Below the pieces are notes generated by a model that saw nothing but the letters and a program-made list of their open reading frames with translations, ran no database searches and was not told the origin of the DNA. This document shows, piece by piece, positions 25,807 through 39,272 of a DNA stretch of 64,000 bases. How positions within the stretch are numbered: the stretch's first letter is position 1; the number at the start of each line of letters is the position of its first letter. This DNA comes from Streptomyces nigra (GTDB taxonomy: Bacteria; Actinomycetota; Actinomycetes; Streptomycetales; Streptomycetaceae): NCBI RefSeq assembly GCF_003074055.1, contig NZ_CP029043.1:7122501-7186500 (forward strand). The letters are read 5' to 3'. The position numbers and the translations under genes were made by a program.

Positions 25807-26364
25807 TCACCGCTTGGCGGCCTCGGCCGCCTCCGTCTCCGTACCGGCCCGCGCCGTCGTCAGCGTGCCGCCCGCGTTCTCCAGGTGCGCCCGGACGAAC
25901 CACTGGAACTGCTCCAGGTCCCGCAGCTGCTCGATGAGCAGGTCCTCCGTGGCCGGGTCGATCTCCCCGACGGCCTTGATGGCGTCCCGGACGTCCTCGA
26001 TGACCCCGGTGTAGACGAGGTCCAGCGCGCCGAGGTGCGCCAGCGCGTCCTCCCGGCCGATCGAGTAGTCGTCCCAGGTCCGCTCCTTGACCAGGGAACC
26101 CGGCGTGCCCTGCGCGACCCCGCCGAGGGCGGCGATGCGCTCGGCCGTGTCGTCGGCCATGTCGCGTACCCGGTCGACCTGCGGGTCGATCATCTGGTGC
26201 ACGGCGATGAAGTGCGGGCCCACCACGTTCCAGTGCACGTGCTTGAGCGTGAGGTGAAGGTCGTTGAGGGCGTGCAGCCGCAGGCGCAGGACGTCGATGA
26301 GCCGCCCCGCCGCCTCGCGCTCGATGCCGGGCACCGTGTACTTGGGGGTGAGGTCCTTCGCCAT
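25807..26364 (-). CDS. dps: Dps-family ferritin-like DNA/iron protection protein
   Basis: The 185-aa protein fits Dps: it has the ferroxidase signature in HVHWNVVGPHFIAVHQMIDPQ followed by VRDMADDTAERI, with His, Asp and Glu ligands at the dimer interface. Dps oxidises and stores iron as a dodecamer and protects DNA in stationary or oxidative stress. The N- and C-terminal tails are short, as in Streptomyces paralogues. The start is the ATG at 26364 with GAGGAG 9 nt upstream. It is monocistronic, between a terminator and the next gene's terminator. Confidence 0.9.
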   Translation of the reverse strand: MAKDLTPKYTVPGIEREAAGRLIDVLRLRLHALNDLHLTLKHVHWNVVGPHFIAVHQMIDPQVDRVRDMADDTAERIAALGGVAQGTPGSLVKERTWDDYSIGREDALAHLGALDLVYTGVIEDVRDAIKAVGEIDPATEDLLIEQLRDLEQFQWFVRAHLENAGGTLTTARAGTETEAAEAAKR

Positions 26365-26467
26365 GTTCGCTACTCCTCTTCAGAAAGGGTGAAGTAGGAA
26401 TCAGGTGCCCTGCTTTCGCCGGGGCAGACCTGTGATGCGCCTTTCATTCACTGATCGGACCACCGGG

Positions 26468-26508
26468 CCGTGGACCGGTCGGGTGAGCGCCACCCGGCCG
26501 GTCCACGG
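26468..26508 (-). terminator. Terminator of the ANTAR-SpoIIE gene
   Basis: An 18-bp stem with a single T-G wobble, 26468-26485 pairing with 26491-26508, and a 5-nt loop. It starts 3 bp past the stop of the leftward SpoIIE gene at 26512. Confidence 0.8.
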
Positions 26509-26511
26509 TCC

Positions 26512-28989
26512 TCAGGCCACCCGGACGCCGACGATGCAGGTGTCGTCGTCCGTGTCCGACCTGCTGTACGTGAGCAGCCGGTCCAGCTGCTGCTCCAGTG
26601 TGGGCGGCACCGTCCGCGCGGCCACCAGCAGCTGCGTCAGCGACTCCTCCACCGACCGGTCCCGCCGCTCGATCAGACCGTCCGTGTACATCAGCAGGGT
26701 GTCGTCCACGGCCAGCTGGACCTCACCCTCCTCGTACGTCGCCTCCGGCACCGCGCCCAGCAGCAGGCCCTTGACCAGCGGCAGCGGACTGGCCTCGGTG
26801 CCGCGCACCAGCACCGGCGGCAGATGCCCGGCCCGCGCCCACCGAAGCGTGTGCCGCTCCGGGTCGTACAGGGCACAGACGGCCGTCGCCGTCACCCCGC
26901 CGGTCAGATGGTGGACGACCATGTTGAGCCAGGACAGCAGCTGGGCGGGGCCGGCACCCGTCACCGCGAGGCCGCGCAGCGCGTTGCGCAGCACCACCAT
27001 GCTGGTCGCCGCGTCTATGCCGTGACCGGCGACGTCCCCCACGCACAGCAGCACCAGCCGCGACGGCAGCACGACCGCGTCGTACCAGTCGCCGCCGACC
27101 AGATGCTGGGTCTCGGCAGGCCGGTAGCGCACCGCCACCCGCAGGCCGGGGGCGTCCAGCGGGGCCTGCGTGGGCGGCATGATCGCGTGCTGGAGCTGCA
27201 GGGCCAGCCGGTTGCGCTCGCTGGCCTGCTGCTCGGAGTGGGCGAGCTGGTCCCGGGTGGCGGCCAGCGCCACCTCCGTCCAGTGGTGCGCGGAGATGTC
27301 CTGGTAGGCGCCCCGGACGACGAACAGCCGGCCGTCCGTGTCCAGCTCCGGCTCGGCGACCACCCGGATGTGCCGGGTCACACCGTCCGGCCGCTGCAGC
27401 CGGAACGCCGTCGAGGCGGGCCTGCGCTGGTGCAGCAGCGTGCGCAGGAACCGCCCGATGGACACCGCGTCGTCCGGGTGGGCGTGCGCCGGCAGGTTCT
27501 CCAGCGGGATCGGGCCGTCGGACGGCGGCTTGCCGTACAGGTCGTACAGCTGGACGTTCCAGGTGATCTCACCGGTCAGCAGGTTCTCCTCGAACCCGCC
27601 GATGCGGCCGAGGCGCTGCGCGTGCTGGAGGAGACTCGCCAGCCGTGCCGTCTCGTCCTCCATGCGCCAGATCAGCAGGACGCAGGCGCCGTGCCGGCTC
27701 GCGTGGATGTCCGCGACCGCCGCCAGCGGCACCTCGTCCACCAGCGCGGTCAGCCGCATCCGCCGGGCCCGGAACGGCTCACCCGTGGCGTAGACCCGCT
27801 CGACATGGTCGAACAGCTCGCTCTCCCCGGCGGCCATCGGATACGCCTCCAGCAGCAGCGAACCGGTGACGACGCTCCGGGGCCGGCCGCTCGGGTCGAG
27901 GAAACGGCTGTTGACGTGGTGGATGCGGAAGTCGACCAGCTCGCCCTCCGCGTCCAGATACGGCAGCAGCACCAGCGCGGGATCGTGCAGTCCGTCGGCC
28001 AGGTCCATCAGCTCGGCCACGTCCGGCAGCCCGCCCGGACGCCACTCGTCGCCCGGACGGGGCGGCGTCGACGTCTCCAGGGTGTGCGCGCACAGCTCGG
28101 CCAGCGCCTCCACCTGACGGACGATCTGCGGGGACTGCGGCTCGATCGGCCCCGGCCACACGATCTCCAGCACACCGTGGATCCGGCCGCCCGTGCCCGC
28201 CGGTACGGCCGCCCGGCCGCCGTCCGGATGGAGGTGCTGGCCGATCGAGGGCAGCTGGGTGTCGGACAGACAGCCGATCCAGTGCCCCGACCGCTCACCG
28301 AGTCCGCGCCGCGCCACGGTCGCCACGCCCGGCGGGACGTACCGCCAGCGCCCCGCCTCCGCCGTCGAGAACCCGGCGCTGCCCGCCAGCGTCAGCGAGC
28401 CGTCGGAGCCCAGCGCCCAGATGGCCACGGCCTCCGCGCCGATCGGCCGCAGGGCGTGCTCCATCAAGGACTCGGCCACGGCCTGCGCGTCATGCGCGGC
28501 CAGCGCCCCGCTCTCGGCGGCCCGCAACCGCACCGCCGACGCGCCGCTGTCGGGGTCCTCGGCCGTGCTCGCGAGGAACGCGCTGGTCACCTCCGCGACC
28601 CGGTCCCGGGCCGCCTGGTTGATGACCTCGACGGCGAACTCCAGCGGGGACATGCCCGCCTGCTCGGTCAGCTCGGCGAGCTGCCGGGCCGCCTGCGCCG
28701 GACCACAGCCCAGACGCTCCACGAGGATGCCCTTGGCCAGCTCGATCAGGGCCCGCCCGTCGGCCTCGGCCTGCGCCGCGCGCACCTCCCGGCGCAGCCG
28801 CTCCACGGTCGCCGCGAGTCTGCCGACGGGGGAGCGCTGCGCGTCGCCGTCGCCGGCCGGCACCTCGATCACCGCGAGGTCGTCGCCGTCGGGGAGGGCG
28901 ACGGCGGTGGACAGCTCCTCGGGCGGCGGCTCGGCGCCGGGGGGAGCACCGGTGGGCTCCGGCTCGGCCGGCTGAAGTGGATGGCTCAC
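26512..28989 (-). CDS. ANTAR-GAF-PAS-SpoIIE multidomain sensor phosphatase
   Basis: This is an 825-aa cytoplasmic protein. An ANTAR-like RNA-binding helix bundle sits near residues 65-125 (RALIELAKGILVERLGCG...AARQLAELTEQAG). A GAF-like domain (about 150-310) and two PAS domains (about 340-450 and 460-560, the latter with TGEITWNVQLYDLYG) follow. The C-terminal SpoIIE phosphatase has VGGDWYDAVVL, VGDVAGHGIDAA, LMYTDGLIERR and DDDTCIVGVRV. ANTAR proteins antiterminate transcription by RNA binding; combining this with a phosphatase is known in actinomycetes. The start is the GTG at 28989. Its STAS partner is not adjacent. Confidence 0.83.
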   Translation of the reverse strand: MSHPLQPAEPEPTGAPPGAEPPPEELSTAVALPDGDDLAVIEVPAGDGDAQRSPVGRLAATVERLRREVRAAQAEADGRALIELAKGILVERLGCGPAQAARQLAELTEQAGMSPLEFAVEVINQAARDRVAEVTSAFLASTAEDPDSGASAVRLRAAESGALAAHDAQAVAESLMEHALRPIGAEAVAIWALGSDGSLTLAGSAGFSTAEAGRWRYVPPGVATVARRGLGERSGHWIGCLSDTQLPSIGQHLHPDGGRAAVPAGTGGRIHGVLEIVWPGPIEPQSPQIVRQVEALAELCAHTLETSTPPRPGDEWRPGGLPDVAELMDLADGLHDPALVLLPYLDAEGELVDFRIHHVNSRFLDPSGRPRSVVTGSLLLEAYPMAAGESELFDHVERVYATGEPFRARRMRLTALVDEVPLAAVADIHASRHGACVLLIWRMEDETARLASLLQHAQRLGRIGGFEENLLTGEITWNVQLYDLYGKPPSDGPIPLENLPAHAHPDDAVSIGRFLRTLLHQRRPASTAFRLQRPDGVTRHIRVVAEPELDTDGRLFVVRGAYQDISAHHWTEVALAATRDQLAHSEQQASERNRLALQLQHAIMPPTQAPLDAPGLRVAVRYRPAETQHLVGGDWYDAVVLPSRLVLLCVGDVAGHGIDAATSMVVLRNALRGLAVTGAGPAQLLSWLNMVVHHLTGGVTATAVCALYDPERHTLRWARAGHLPPVLVRGTEASPLPLVKGLLLGAVPEATYEEGEVQLAVDDTLLMYTDGLIERRDRSVEESLTQLLVAARTVPPTLEQQLDRLLTYSRSDTDDDTCIVGVRVA

Positions 28990-29062
28990 GGTTGACCTGT
29001 TCGTCGGCGGGGACGTCCGGGGACGCCGGGCGGTCGGCGGTACGCGGCGGTGCGACCGCCCG

Positions 29063-33331
<4,269 letters not shown>

Positions 33332-33736
33332 GCGCACCCTCGTTCCGCTCCCCAAGAGCCCCCGCACCGAGGACTCGGAACCGCGCCGGCCCGGTGAAGG
33401 GCCCACTCACCAGGCGGTTTCCGCAGTTCACGGCAACCGGCCGGATGAAAAGATCCGGTGAAGGTTAACTCAGTTGCCGGGCGACAACAAAAGCCGGAGA
33501 GGGGCCTTCCGGTGTGCCGAGAACGATGGCCTCGAAGAGGAGTGAAAGCGCCAGGACGAGGTACACGAGAGGATTTGCCGCGGGGTCCCGGAGGGCGGAA
33601 TGTGTGGTTTCCCGGGGCGGGCGGGCCCCGGGAAACCCAAGAGGCTGTGGTCCCAACCCCTCGGTCGCCGAGTGACCCGCCGGGACACGCCTCACACGGC
33701 CGGAGCCCATCCACCTGCCCCGACCTGGCGCGACGC
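33332..33736 (-). other. Gene-free region between the kinase and the ABC operon
   Basis: This 405-bp gap holds no gene I can support; its open frames are shadows or lack codon bias. The left part is the upstream region of the HAMP kinase (leftward). The right part holds the terminator of the leftward ABC operon at 33606-33637. An AT-richer patch near 33440-33495 may contain the kinase promoter, but no clear -35/-10 pair is visible. Confidence 0.5.
33606..33637 (-). terminator. Terminator of the ABC transporter operon
   Basis: A perfect 13-bp stem, ggtttcccggggc (33606-33618) with gccccgggaaacc (33625-33637), and a 6-nt loop, 100 bp past the last permease stop. Confidence 0.8.
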
Positions 33737-34573
33737 TCAGCCCTTGACCGCCCCCGAGGTCAGTCCCTGGACGATGTGACGGCTGGCGAACGCGAACAGC
33801 AGCATGGTCGGCAGGATCGTCAGCACGGCAGCCGCGGACATCGAGCCCCAGTCGATGTTGAAGCTGGAGATGAACCCGTTCAGCGCGGTCGGCACCGTCT
33901 TGTTCGCGTCGCTGTTCATCAGCGTCACCGACAGGAACAGCTCGTTCCAGCAGTTGACGAAGTTGAAGATGAACGCCGCGACGATCCCGGGCCGCATCAC
34001 CGGCAGCAGCACCCGGAACAGCGCCGAGAACCGCGACAGGCCGTCGATCATGGCGGCCTCCTCCAGGGCGTCCGGGATGTTCTCGAAGAACCCGCGCAGC
34101 ATCACCGTGCAGAAGGGGATGCACACCGCGATGTAGACGAGGATCAGCCCGAGACGGTTGTCGACCAGGCCGAGGTCCGTCATCAGCAGATACAGCGGGC
34201 CCAGGGCGATGAACGACGGGATCATCTGCGTCACCAGCGCCGCCATCAGCAGCGCCGACTTGCTGCGGAACTCGAAGCGGGCCAGAACGTACGCCGAGAG
34301 CATGGAGATCGCCGTCGCGGTGGCACCGGCCACCAGGGAGACGATCAGGCTGTTGGTGAGGTAGGTCCCGAAGTCGGCCGTGCCGAACAGGCCCCGGTAG
34401 TTCTCCAGCGAGAAGTGCTCGGGCCAGTACGCGAGCGGGAAGTGGAAGATGTCTCCGGGCGCCTTCAGCGAGGTGACGGCGATCCAGTAGAGCGGGAAGA
34501 CGGTGAAGAGCAGCCACCCGCCGAGGAAGACGAACTTGACGGCCCGGCCGGCCGTGGACTCCTTGCCGATCAC
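33737..34573 (-). CDS. Carbohydrate ABC transporter permease (MalG-like)
   Basis: The 278-aa protein has six membrane helices and the CUT1 EAA loop EEAAMIDGLSRFSALFRVLLP for contact with the ATPase. It opens GRAVKFVFLGGWLLFTVFPLYW and ends in a short basic tail, as MalG-type permeases do. GTG 34573 overlaps the preceding permease stop (GTGA). It forms the channel with the next gene; no ATPase gene is in the operon, so a shared MsiK-type ATPase is likely, as is usual for Streptomyces sugar importers. Confidence 0.88.
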   Translation of the reverse strand: MIGKESTAGRAVKFVFLGGWLLFTVFPLYWIAVTSLKAPGDIFHFPLAYWPEHFSLENYRGLFGTADFGTYLTNSLIVSLVAGATATAISMLSAYVLARFEFRSKSALLMAALVTQMIPSFIALGPLYLLMTDLGLVDNRLGLILVYIAVCIPFCTVMLRGFFENIPDALEEAAMIDGLSRFSALFRVLLPVMRPGIVAAFIFNFVNCWNELFLSVTLMNSDANKTVPTALNGFISSFNIDWGSMSAAAVLTILPTMLLFAFASRHIVQGLTSGAVKG

Positions 34574-35553
34574 GCCCTCGCCCCCTTCTTCTCGCGCGTG
34601 GCCATCAGGAAGAACACCGCGAACACCAGCAGCGCGGCCACCACGAGGAGGCCGAGCGCGGAGGCCCTGCCGTAGTCGCCCTGCTGAGTGATCTTGATCA
34701 TCCAGGTGGTCACGATGTGCGTCTCGTTGTTCGGCCCGCCGCCGGTCATACCGAAGATCAGGTCGGGGAAGTTGAAGATCCAGATCACCCGGAGCAGCAC
34801 GGTCAGCGCCAGCGTGGTCCGGATGTAGGGGATCGTGATCTGGAACAGCGTGCGCGCCTTGCCCGCGCCGTCCAGCGCGGCCGCCTCGTACAACTCGTCG
34901 GGGATCGACTGGAGCGCGGCCAGGATCATGATCGCGAAGAAGGTGACGCCGTACCAGATGTTGGCGACGAGCACCGCCGCCATGGCGGTGTCCGGGTCCG
35001 CCAGCCAGGCGATCGGCTCGTCGACCAGACCGGCCTTCTGCAGCAGATCGTTCACCACGCCGAACTCGCTGTTGAACATCCAGCGGAAGAGGATGCCGAT
35101 GAGGAAGCCGGAGATCGCCCAGGGGAAGAAGATCAGCGCCTGGTAGAGACCGCGCAGGCGGAAGCGGCGGCGCAGCCACAGCGCGAGCGCGAAACCGATC
35201 ACCAGCTGCGGGACGATCGAACCGACCACCCACACCGCGGTGTTGGTGAGCACCGTGCCCCAGGCGGGGTCGGCGAAGACGTCGCCGAAGTTCTTCAGCC
35301 CGACCCACGAGGTGTCGGTGAGGTCGGTCAGCTTCCAGTTGCGGAAGGCCATCTGGCCGCCCGCGATCATGGGGTAGTAGGTGAAGACCGCCACGAACAG
35401 GGCGGCGGGCGCCAGATAGGCGGCGATGCCGAGGCCGCGCCGGGTGGTGAACTCCCGCTTGCGGCGGCCCCCGCGGGGGAGACCCCCCTTGCGGGAGGCC
35501 GCCCCCTCGGCCGGCGCCGTGGTCTTCGACGTCGTCGTGGACGTGACCGGCAT
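34570..35553 (-). CDS. Carbohydrate ABC transporter permease (MalF-like)
   Basis: The 327-aa permease has a 40-residue basic N terminus, six membrane helices beginning LGIAAYLAPAALFVAVFTYY, and the EAA loop ELYEAAALDGAGKARTLFQI. It is the larger MalF-type partner of the following permease. The ATG at 35553 is 2 bp from the binding-protein stop and its own stop overlaps the next permease, so the three transport genes are co-translated. Confidence 0.88.
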   Translation of the reverse strand: MPVTSTTTSKTTAPAEGAASRKGGLPRGGRRKREFTTRRGLGIAAYLAPAALFVAVFTYYPMIAGGQMAFRNWKLTDLTDTSWVGLKNFGDVFADPAWGTVLTNTAVWVVGSIVPQLVIGFALALWLRRRFRLRGLYQALIFFPWAISGFLIGILFRWMFNSEFGVVNDLLQKAGLVDEPIAWLADPDTAMAAVLVANIWYGVTFFAIMILAALQSIPDELYEAAALDGAGKARTLFQITIPYIRTTLALTVLLRVIWIFNFPDLIFGMTGGGPNNETHIVTTWMIKITQQGDYGRASALGLLVVAALLVFAVFFLMATREKKGARA

Positions 35554-35555
35554 GT

Positions 35556-36857
35556 CTACTGCTCCTGCTGCCACTTCTCGGTCCAGAAGGCGTTCCAGCC
35601 GGCCAGCAGCTCCTTGGGCGACGTCTTGCCCAGGACCAGCTTCTGCACGTCGGCGTCCGCCTTCTGCTGCCACTCGGCCCACCAGCTGACGCCACGCGGC
35701 TGGGTGACGACCAGGTACTTGTCCGGCTGCTCGGTCATGGTCACGTAGCTCGCCCAGGGACCGGACTTGTAGAAGGGGTCACTGGTCGCCGACTTGAGGA
35801 GGGGCACCAGGCTGTTCTTCTTGGTGAACGACGTCGACGCCTCGCCCTGGGACAGGAACTGCACCAGCTTCACGGCCTCGGCCTTGTGGCCGCTGCCCTT
35901 GGCGACACCCCAGCCGGCGGTGGCCAGCGGCTGCACGGTCTTCCCGCCGGGGCCCGCGACCAGCGGCGCGGTGCCCCACTGGTCCTTGGAGATCGACTTG
36001 GACTCCGAGACGGTGGCGATCACCTCGGGGTCCTGGAGCAGGAACGCCGTCGACCCGTTGGAGAAGGCCTCGACCATCTCCGGATAGCCCCAGGCGACGG
36101 ACGACTTGGGGGACGCCTGCTTGAACAGCTTCAGATAGTTCTCGATCGCGTCCTCGGCCTCCGGGGCGGCGAAGATCGTACGACCGTCCTTCAGCCTGAA
36201 GCCGTTCGCCGGGTCCACGTCGTCGGCGAGATACGCCTCGATGGCGGCCGTCGCGTTGCTGTTGGCGTTGGCGCCGCCGCGGAAGGCGTAGCCGTAGCGC
36301 CGCTCGGACGGGTCGTGGATGGCCTTCGCCTGCTCCAGCAGCTCCTCCCAGGTGGCCGGCGGCTTGTCGAAGCCGGCCTTCTCGATGAGGTCGGTGCGGT
36401 AGAAGAGGCTCAGGCCGTAGAAGCCGTAGGGGACGAAGTACGTGGCGCCCTTGGCGTCCTTGGAGGCGTTGACGGCGTTCTCCGTCATCGCCTCCCAGCC
36501 CTTCCAGCCGTCCAGGTCCTTCTTCATGTCGTACAGCCAGCCGTTGTTCGACCAGGGTCCGACGGTGATGTCGCGGACCTCCAGGACGTCCACGCCGCTG
36601 CCGGACTGGAGCATCTGCTGGAGCTTCTGGTCGGCCTGCTCGGTGGGCGGGGAGACCAGGTTGACCTTGACCTTCGGGTTCTGCTGCTCGAAGTCGGCTA
36701 TGAGGTCCTCGAGCAGGGCGGTGCGGGTCGGATTCGTCAGGCTCTCCACCATGTTGAGCGTGACGGTGCCGTCCGCCTCGGGGCTCATGGTGGAGCAGCC
36801 GGTCACGAGCAGCGCGGTGGCGGTGCCGAGCGCGAGGACTGCCGTCCTTCTTCTCAT
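35556..36857 (-). CDS. Lipoprotein substrate-binding protein of a sugar ABC transporter
   Basis: The 433-aa protein has a lipoprotein signal (MRRRTAVLALGTATALLVTGC, lipobox LVTGC) and the two-lobe extracellular solute-binding family 1 fold (FEQQNPKVKVNLVSPP, FVPYGFYGLSLFYRTDLIEKAG). It captures a carbohydrate-like ligand for the two permeases. Which sugar cannot be told. The ATG at 36857 overlaps the stop of the aminotransferase gene (ATGA), which ties ligand import to that enzyme. Confidence 0.88.
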   Translation of the reverse strand: MRRRTAVLALGTATALLVTGCSTMSPEADGTVTLNMVESLTNPTRTALLEDLIADFEQQNPKVKVNLVSPPTEQADQKLQQMLQSGSGVDVLEVRDITVGPWSNNGWLYDMKKDLDGWKGWEAMTENAVNASKDAKGATYFVPYGFYGLSLFYRTDLIEKAGFDKPPATWEELLEQAKAIHDPSERRYGYAFRGGANANSNATAAIEAYLADDVDPANGFRLKDGRTIFAAPEAEDAIENYLKLFKQASPKSSVAWGYPEMVEAFSNGSTAFLLQDPEVIATVSESKSISKDQWGTAPLVAGPGGKTVQPLATAGWGVAKGSGHKAEAVKLVQFLSQGEASTSFTKKNSLVPLLKSATSDPFYKSGPWASYVTMTEQPDKYLVVTQPRGVSWWAEWQQKADADVQKLVLGKTSPKELLAGWNAFWTEKWQQEQ

Positions 36858-38095
36858 TGTGCTGACCTCTTCCCTGTGTTCTCTCGTGCCCACGCGCCGA
36901 GGACGGGGACGCATTCCTCGGCGAAGTACTCGTAGTCGGCGGCGGTGTTGTAGACGTGCGCGGACAGCCGCATGTAGCCGACGCCGCCGAAGCTGGTGAA
37001 CGCCGCCTCCACGTCCAGCTCGCGGGCCACCCGGTCGCGCAGCGCGTCGGCCTGGAGCCGGTCGGCGGCGAGCCCGTCCGGCAGCCGCACCAGCCGCATC
37101 CCGGGGACGGGCATACCGACGTCGACAGCGTTGTCCGAGCCCACGGTCCCGGCGAACGCGGCGCCGATCACCCCGGCGCCGTAGTCCGCCAGTTCGTCCA
37201 TGTAGCGGCGGGCGGCCGCCCAGCCCCAGGTGCGCTCGACGAAGTCCAGGGCCGCCGGCGCCGCCAGATAGGACGTGGCGTCGATCGTGCCCTGCTGGTC
37301 GAAGCGGTCCGGGAACGGCTCGGCCGCCGCCCAGGAGTCGATGAGGGGGTACAGCAGCTCGCGCAGCGGTCCCCGGGCCACCAGGGCCGCCGTACCGCGC
37401 GGTGCGCAGCCCCACTTGTGCAGATTGCCGGTCCAGAAGTCGTACGTCGCACCGGTGAGCGGCGCGTCGAGCAGACCGGGTGCGTGGGCGCCGTCCACGA
37501 GGACCGGGATGCCGCGCCGCCCGGCCTCCGCGCCGATGCGTTCCACCGGCAGCCGGCGCGCGGTCGCCGAGGTGATCTGGTCGACGACCACCAGCTGGGT
37601 GGCGTCGGAGAACTCCGCGGTCACGGCCTCGTACGCCTGCTCCTCGTCCGCGTCCAGCGGCACCCGGGCGGTGCGCACGCGTCCGCCGTGGCGCCGGGCC
37701 AGCCGCTCGGCCCCCATCGTCACGGCCCCGTAGCCGTGGTCGGTGACGACGATCTCCCCGGCGGGGCGCAGGGCCAGCGCGGCGAAGACGACGCTCGCGC
37801 CGGCGCTGGCGTTCGGGACGAGGGCGAGATCGCCGGCGTCGACCCGCAGGAACTCCGCGAGCCGCACCCGGGTGGCGGCGAGCCGCTCCGGGAGCGCCGG
37901 GAACCACACCACGGGTGAGCGTTCCATCTGCACGCGCAGCAGTTCCTGGCGTTCCTGGGCCACCAGCGGCACGGCCCCGAAGGAGCCGTGGTTCAGGTGC
38001 TTGAGGGCGGGGTCCAGCGACCACGCCCGGTCGGCCGGCGTGCCGTCGGCCAGCAGCAGGGGGCGTGGTGCGGTGGTCACCTCGGTCTCGCTCAC
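36854..38095 (-). CDS. Class V PLP-dependent aminotransferase (isopenicillin N epimerase-like)
   Basis: The 413-aa PLP enzyme shows HLNHGSFGAVP near the N terminus, the cofactor-binding VDGAHAPG and the Schiff-base lysine in TGNLHKWGCAPRG (about residue 218), a pattern shared with isopenicillin N epimerase-like and cysteine-desulfurase-like proteins. GTG 38095 has GGAG 4 nt upstream; the ATG at 38107 is an alternative. It is the first gene of the ABC operon and its stop overlaps the binding-protein ATG, suggesting it acts on the imported compound or a derivative such as an amino sugar or amino acid. Confidence 0.83.
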   Translation of the reverse strand: MSETEVTTAPRPLLLADGTPADRAWSLDPALKHLNHGSFGAVPLVAQERQELLRVQMERSPVVWFPALPERLAATRVRLAEFLRVDAGDLALVPNASAGASVVFAALALRPAGEIVVTDHGYGAVTMGAERLARRHGGRVRTARVPLDADEEQAYEAVTAEFSDATQLVVVDQITSATARRLPVERIGAEAGRRGIPVLVDGAHAPGLLDAPLTGATYDFWTGNLHKWGCAPRGTAALVARGPLRELLYPLIDSWAAAEPFPDRFDQQGTIDATSYLAAPAALDFVERTWGWAAARRYMDELADYGAGVIGAAFAGTVGSDNAVDVGMPVPGMRLVRLPDGLAADRLQADALRDRVARELDVEAAFTSFGGVGYMRLSAHVYNTAADYEYFAEECVPVLGAWARENTGKRSAQ

Positions 38096-38146
38096 AGGTC
38101 TCCACATCTGGGCAGGGCGGTCCTGCGGAAGCACAGGATCCGCCGG

Positions 38147-38226
38147 ACACATCTGATGACTCGGCATCCTGCACATCTTCAGAGGGGGAAACAAGGGGTC
38201 GTACCGTGAAAGTCATCAGATGACTT
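38147..38226. promoter_or_regulatory. GntR/FadR operator region of the aminotransferase-ABC operon
   Basis: A perfect 17-bp palindrome lies at 38210-38226 (aagtcatc, A, gatgactt). A second, degenerate copy with one intact half (gatgact) lies at 38147-38161. Both sit in the 228-bp gap between the divergent operon and gntR, which is where a FadR-type dimer would act on both promoters. Confidence 0.7.
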
Positions 38227-38323
38227 CCGGGTGATATGCGGCCGACACATCGGAAAGTCGCTACAGTGCTCCGAGGCGCCGGCGGCGTGATCGCCGGCCC
38301 GTACGGGGAGGAAGAGGGGACGG

Positions 38324-39025
38324 ATGTCCGCAGTCGAGAAGGCGTTCCACGGCCTACGGCACATGATCGGGACGGGGCGCCTCGGCCCCGGCGAGCGCAT
38401 CCCGCCCGAGGGCGAGCTCTGCGAGGAGCTGGGCGTCTCACGGGGGTCGCTGCGCGAGGCCGTCCGCATGCTCGCCGCCCTGGGCGTCATCGAACCCCGG
38501 CACGGCTCGGGCACCTACGTCTCTCAGCTGAGGCCCGAGGACGTCATCGGCAGCCTCTCCCTGACTCTTGAACTGCTGCCGCTCTCCGGCCTGTTGGAGG
38601 TCTACGAGATCCGGCGCGTCCTGGAGGCCCATGTGGCCGCCCAGGCGGCGGCGCGCTGCACCCCGGAGAACGTCGACACCCTGTTCTCGCTGATCGACGC
38701 CATGGAGGCCACCAGCGACCCCACCGAGGCCTCCGAACTGGACCACCGTTTCCACGCGGAGATCGCCAGGGTGGGCGGCAACCCCACCCTGGCGACCCTC
38801 CTCGCCGTCTTCCGGGCCCGCAGCCGCAAGTACCAGGTCTTCACCCTGCCCGAGGGCCCCGAGCTGCGGCGGAAGAGCGACGACGACCACCGTGTCCTGG
38901 CCACCGCCATCGCCGACCACGACCCGGTCGCGGCGGCCGGCGCGGCCCAGGCCCATGTCGCCCAGACGGAACGCTGGCTGCGCGCCTTCATGCCGCCGGT
39001 CGAGGAGGTCGGCGCAACCGGCTGA
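38324..39025 (+). CDS. FadR-type GntR transcriptional regulator
   Basis: The 233-aa protein has a GntR winged helix (GERIPPEGELCEELGVSRGS, then REAVRMLAALGVIEPRHGSG) and a helical FCD ligand domain with the metal-binding set D-x3-H (ELDHRFHAEIA near residue 145) and later His residues (DDDHRVLATAIADHD). FCD regulators sense carboxylic or sugar acids, often with a metal. The ATG at 38324 follows a GGGGAGGAAGAGGGG stretch. It is divergent from the aminotransferase-ABC operon and probably controls it through the palindrome. Confidence 0.85.
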   Translation: MSAVEKAFHGLRHMIGTGRLGPGERIPPEGELCEELGVSRGSLREAVRMLAALGVIEPRHGSGTYVSQLRPEDVIGSLSLTLELLPLSGLLEVYEIRRVLEAHVAAQAAARCTPENVDTLFSLIDAMEATSDPTEASELDHRFHAEIARVGGNPTLATLLAVFRARSRKYQVFTLPEGPELRRKSDDDHRVLATAIADHDPVAAAGAAQAHVAQTERWLRAFMPPVEEVGATG

Positions 39026-39032
39026 GGAGCCG

Positions 39033-39272
39033 TCAGCCCTGTTCGGCGGCCGCGAAGTCGGGCAGCTCGGTGGAGAGCGGGTGCTCGGCGGCACCGTCGA
39101 GAGCCCGGGCCGTCTCCACGGAGCGGGGGAGCATGGTCCGCTCGTAGGCGCGGACGGCCTCGTCGACCGTGTCGTGCCGGGCCAGGGCGAGCGCGAGTTC
39201 GCAGGCGTCCAGCATGGAGAGGCTGACGCCGACGCCCAGCGGCGGCATGAGGTGGGCGGTGTCCCCGAGGCC
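39033..39272 (-). pseudogene. 3' remnant of a FAD-dependent monooxygenase
   Basis: Reading leftward from about 39272, the frame gives LGDTAHLMPPLGVGVSLSML and then DACELALALARHD...AVRAYERTMLPRS to a stop at 39033. This is the typical C-terminal end of TetX/PHBH-like flavin monooxygenases, whose GDAAHLMPP motif closes the FAD site. The upstream 300 or so residues, including the GxGxxG FAD fold, are missing: homology stops abruptly at about 39270, where a truncated TetR gene on the other strand begins. The fragment cannot be a working enzyme. Confidence 0.8.

Noticed and set aside
33458..34675. A 405-codon plus-strand frame across the ABC permease gene
   Set aside because: Most of it is antisense to a clear permease and its sequence is Arg/Gln/Asp-rich shadow; the gene-free first part has no coding signs.
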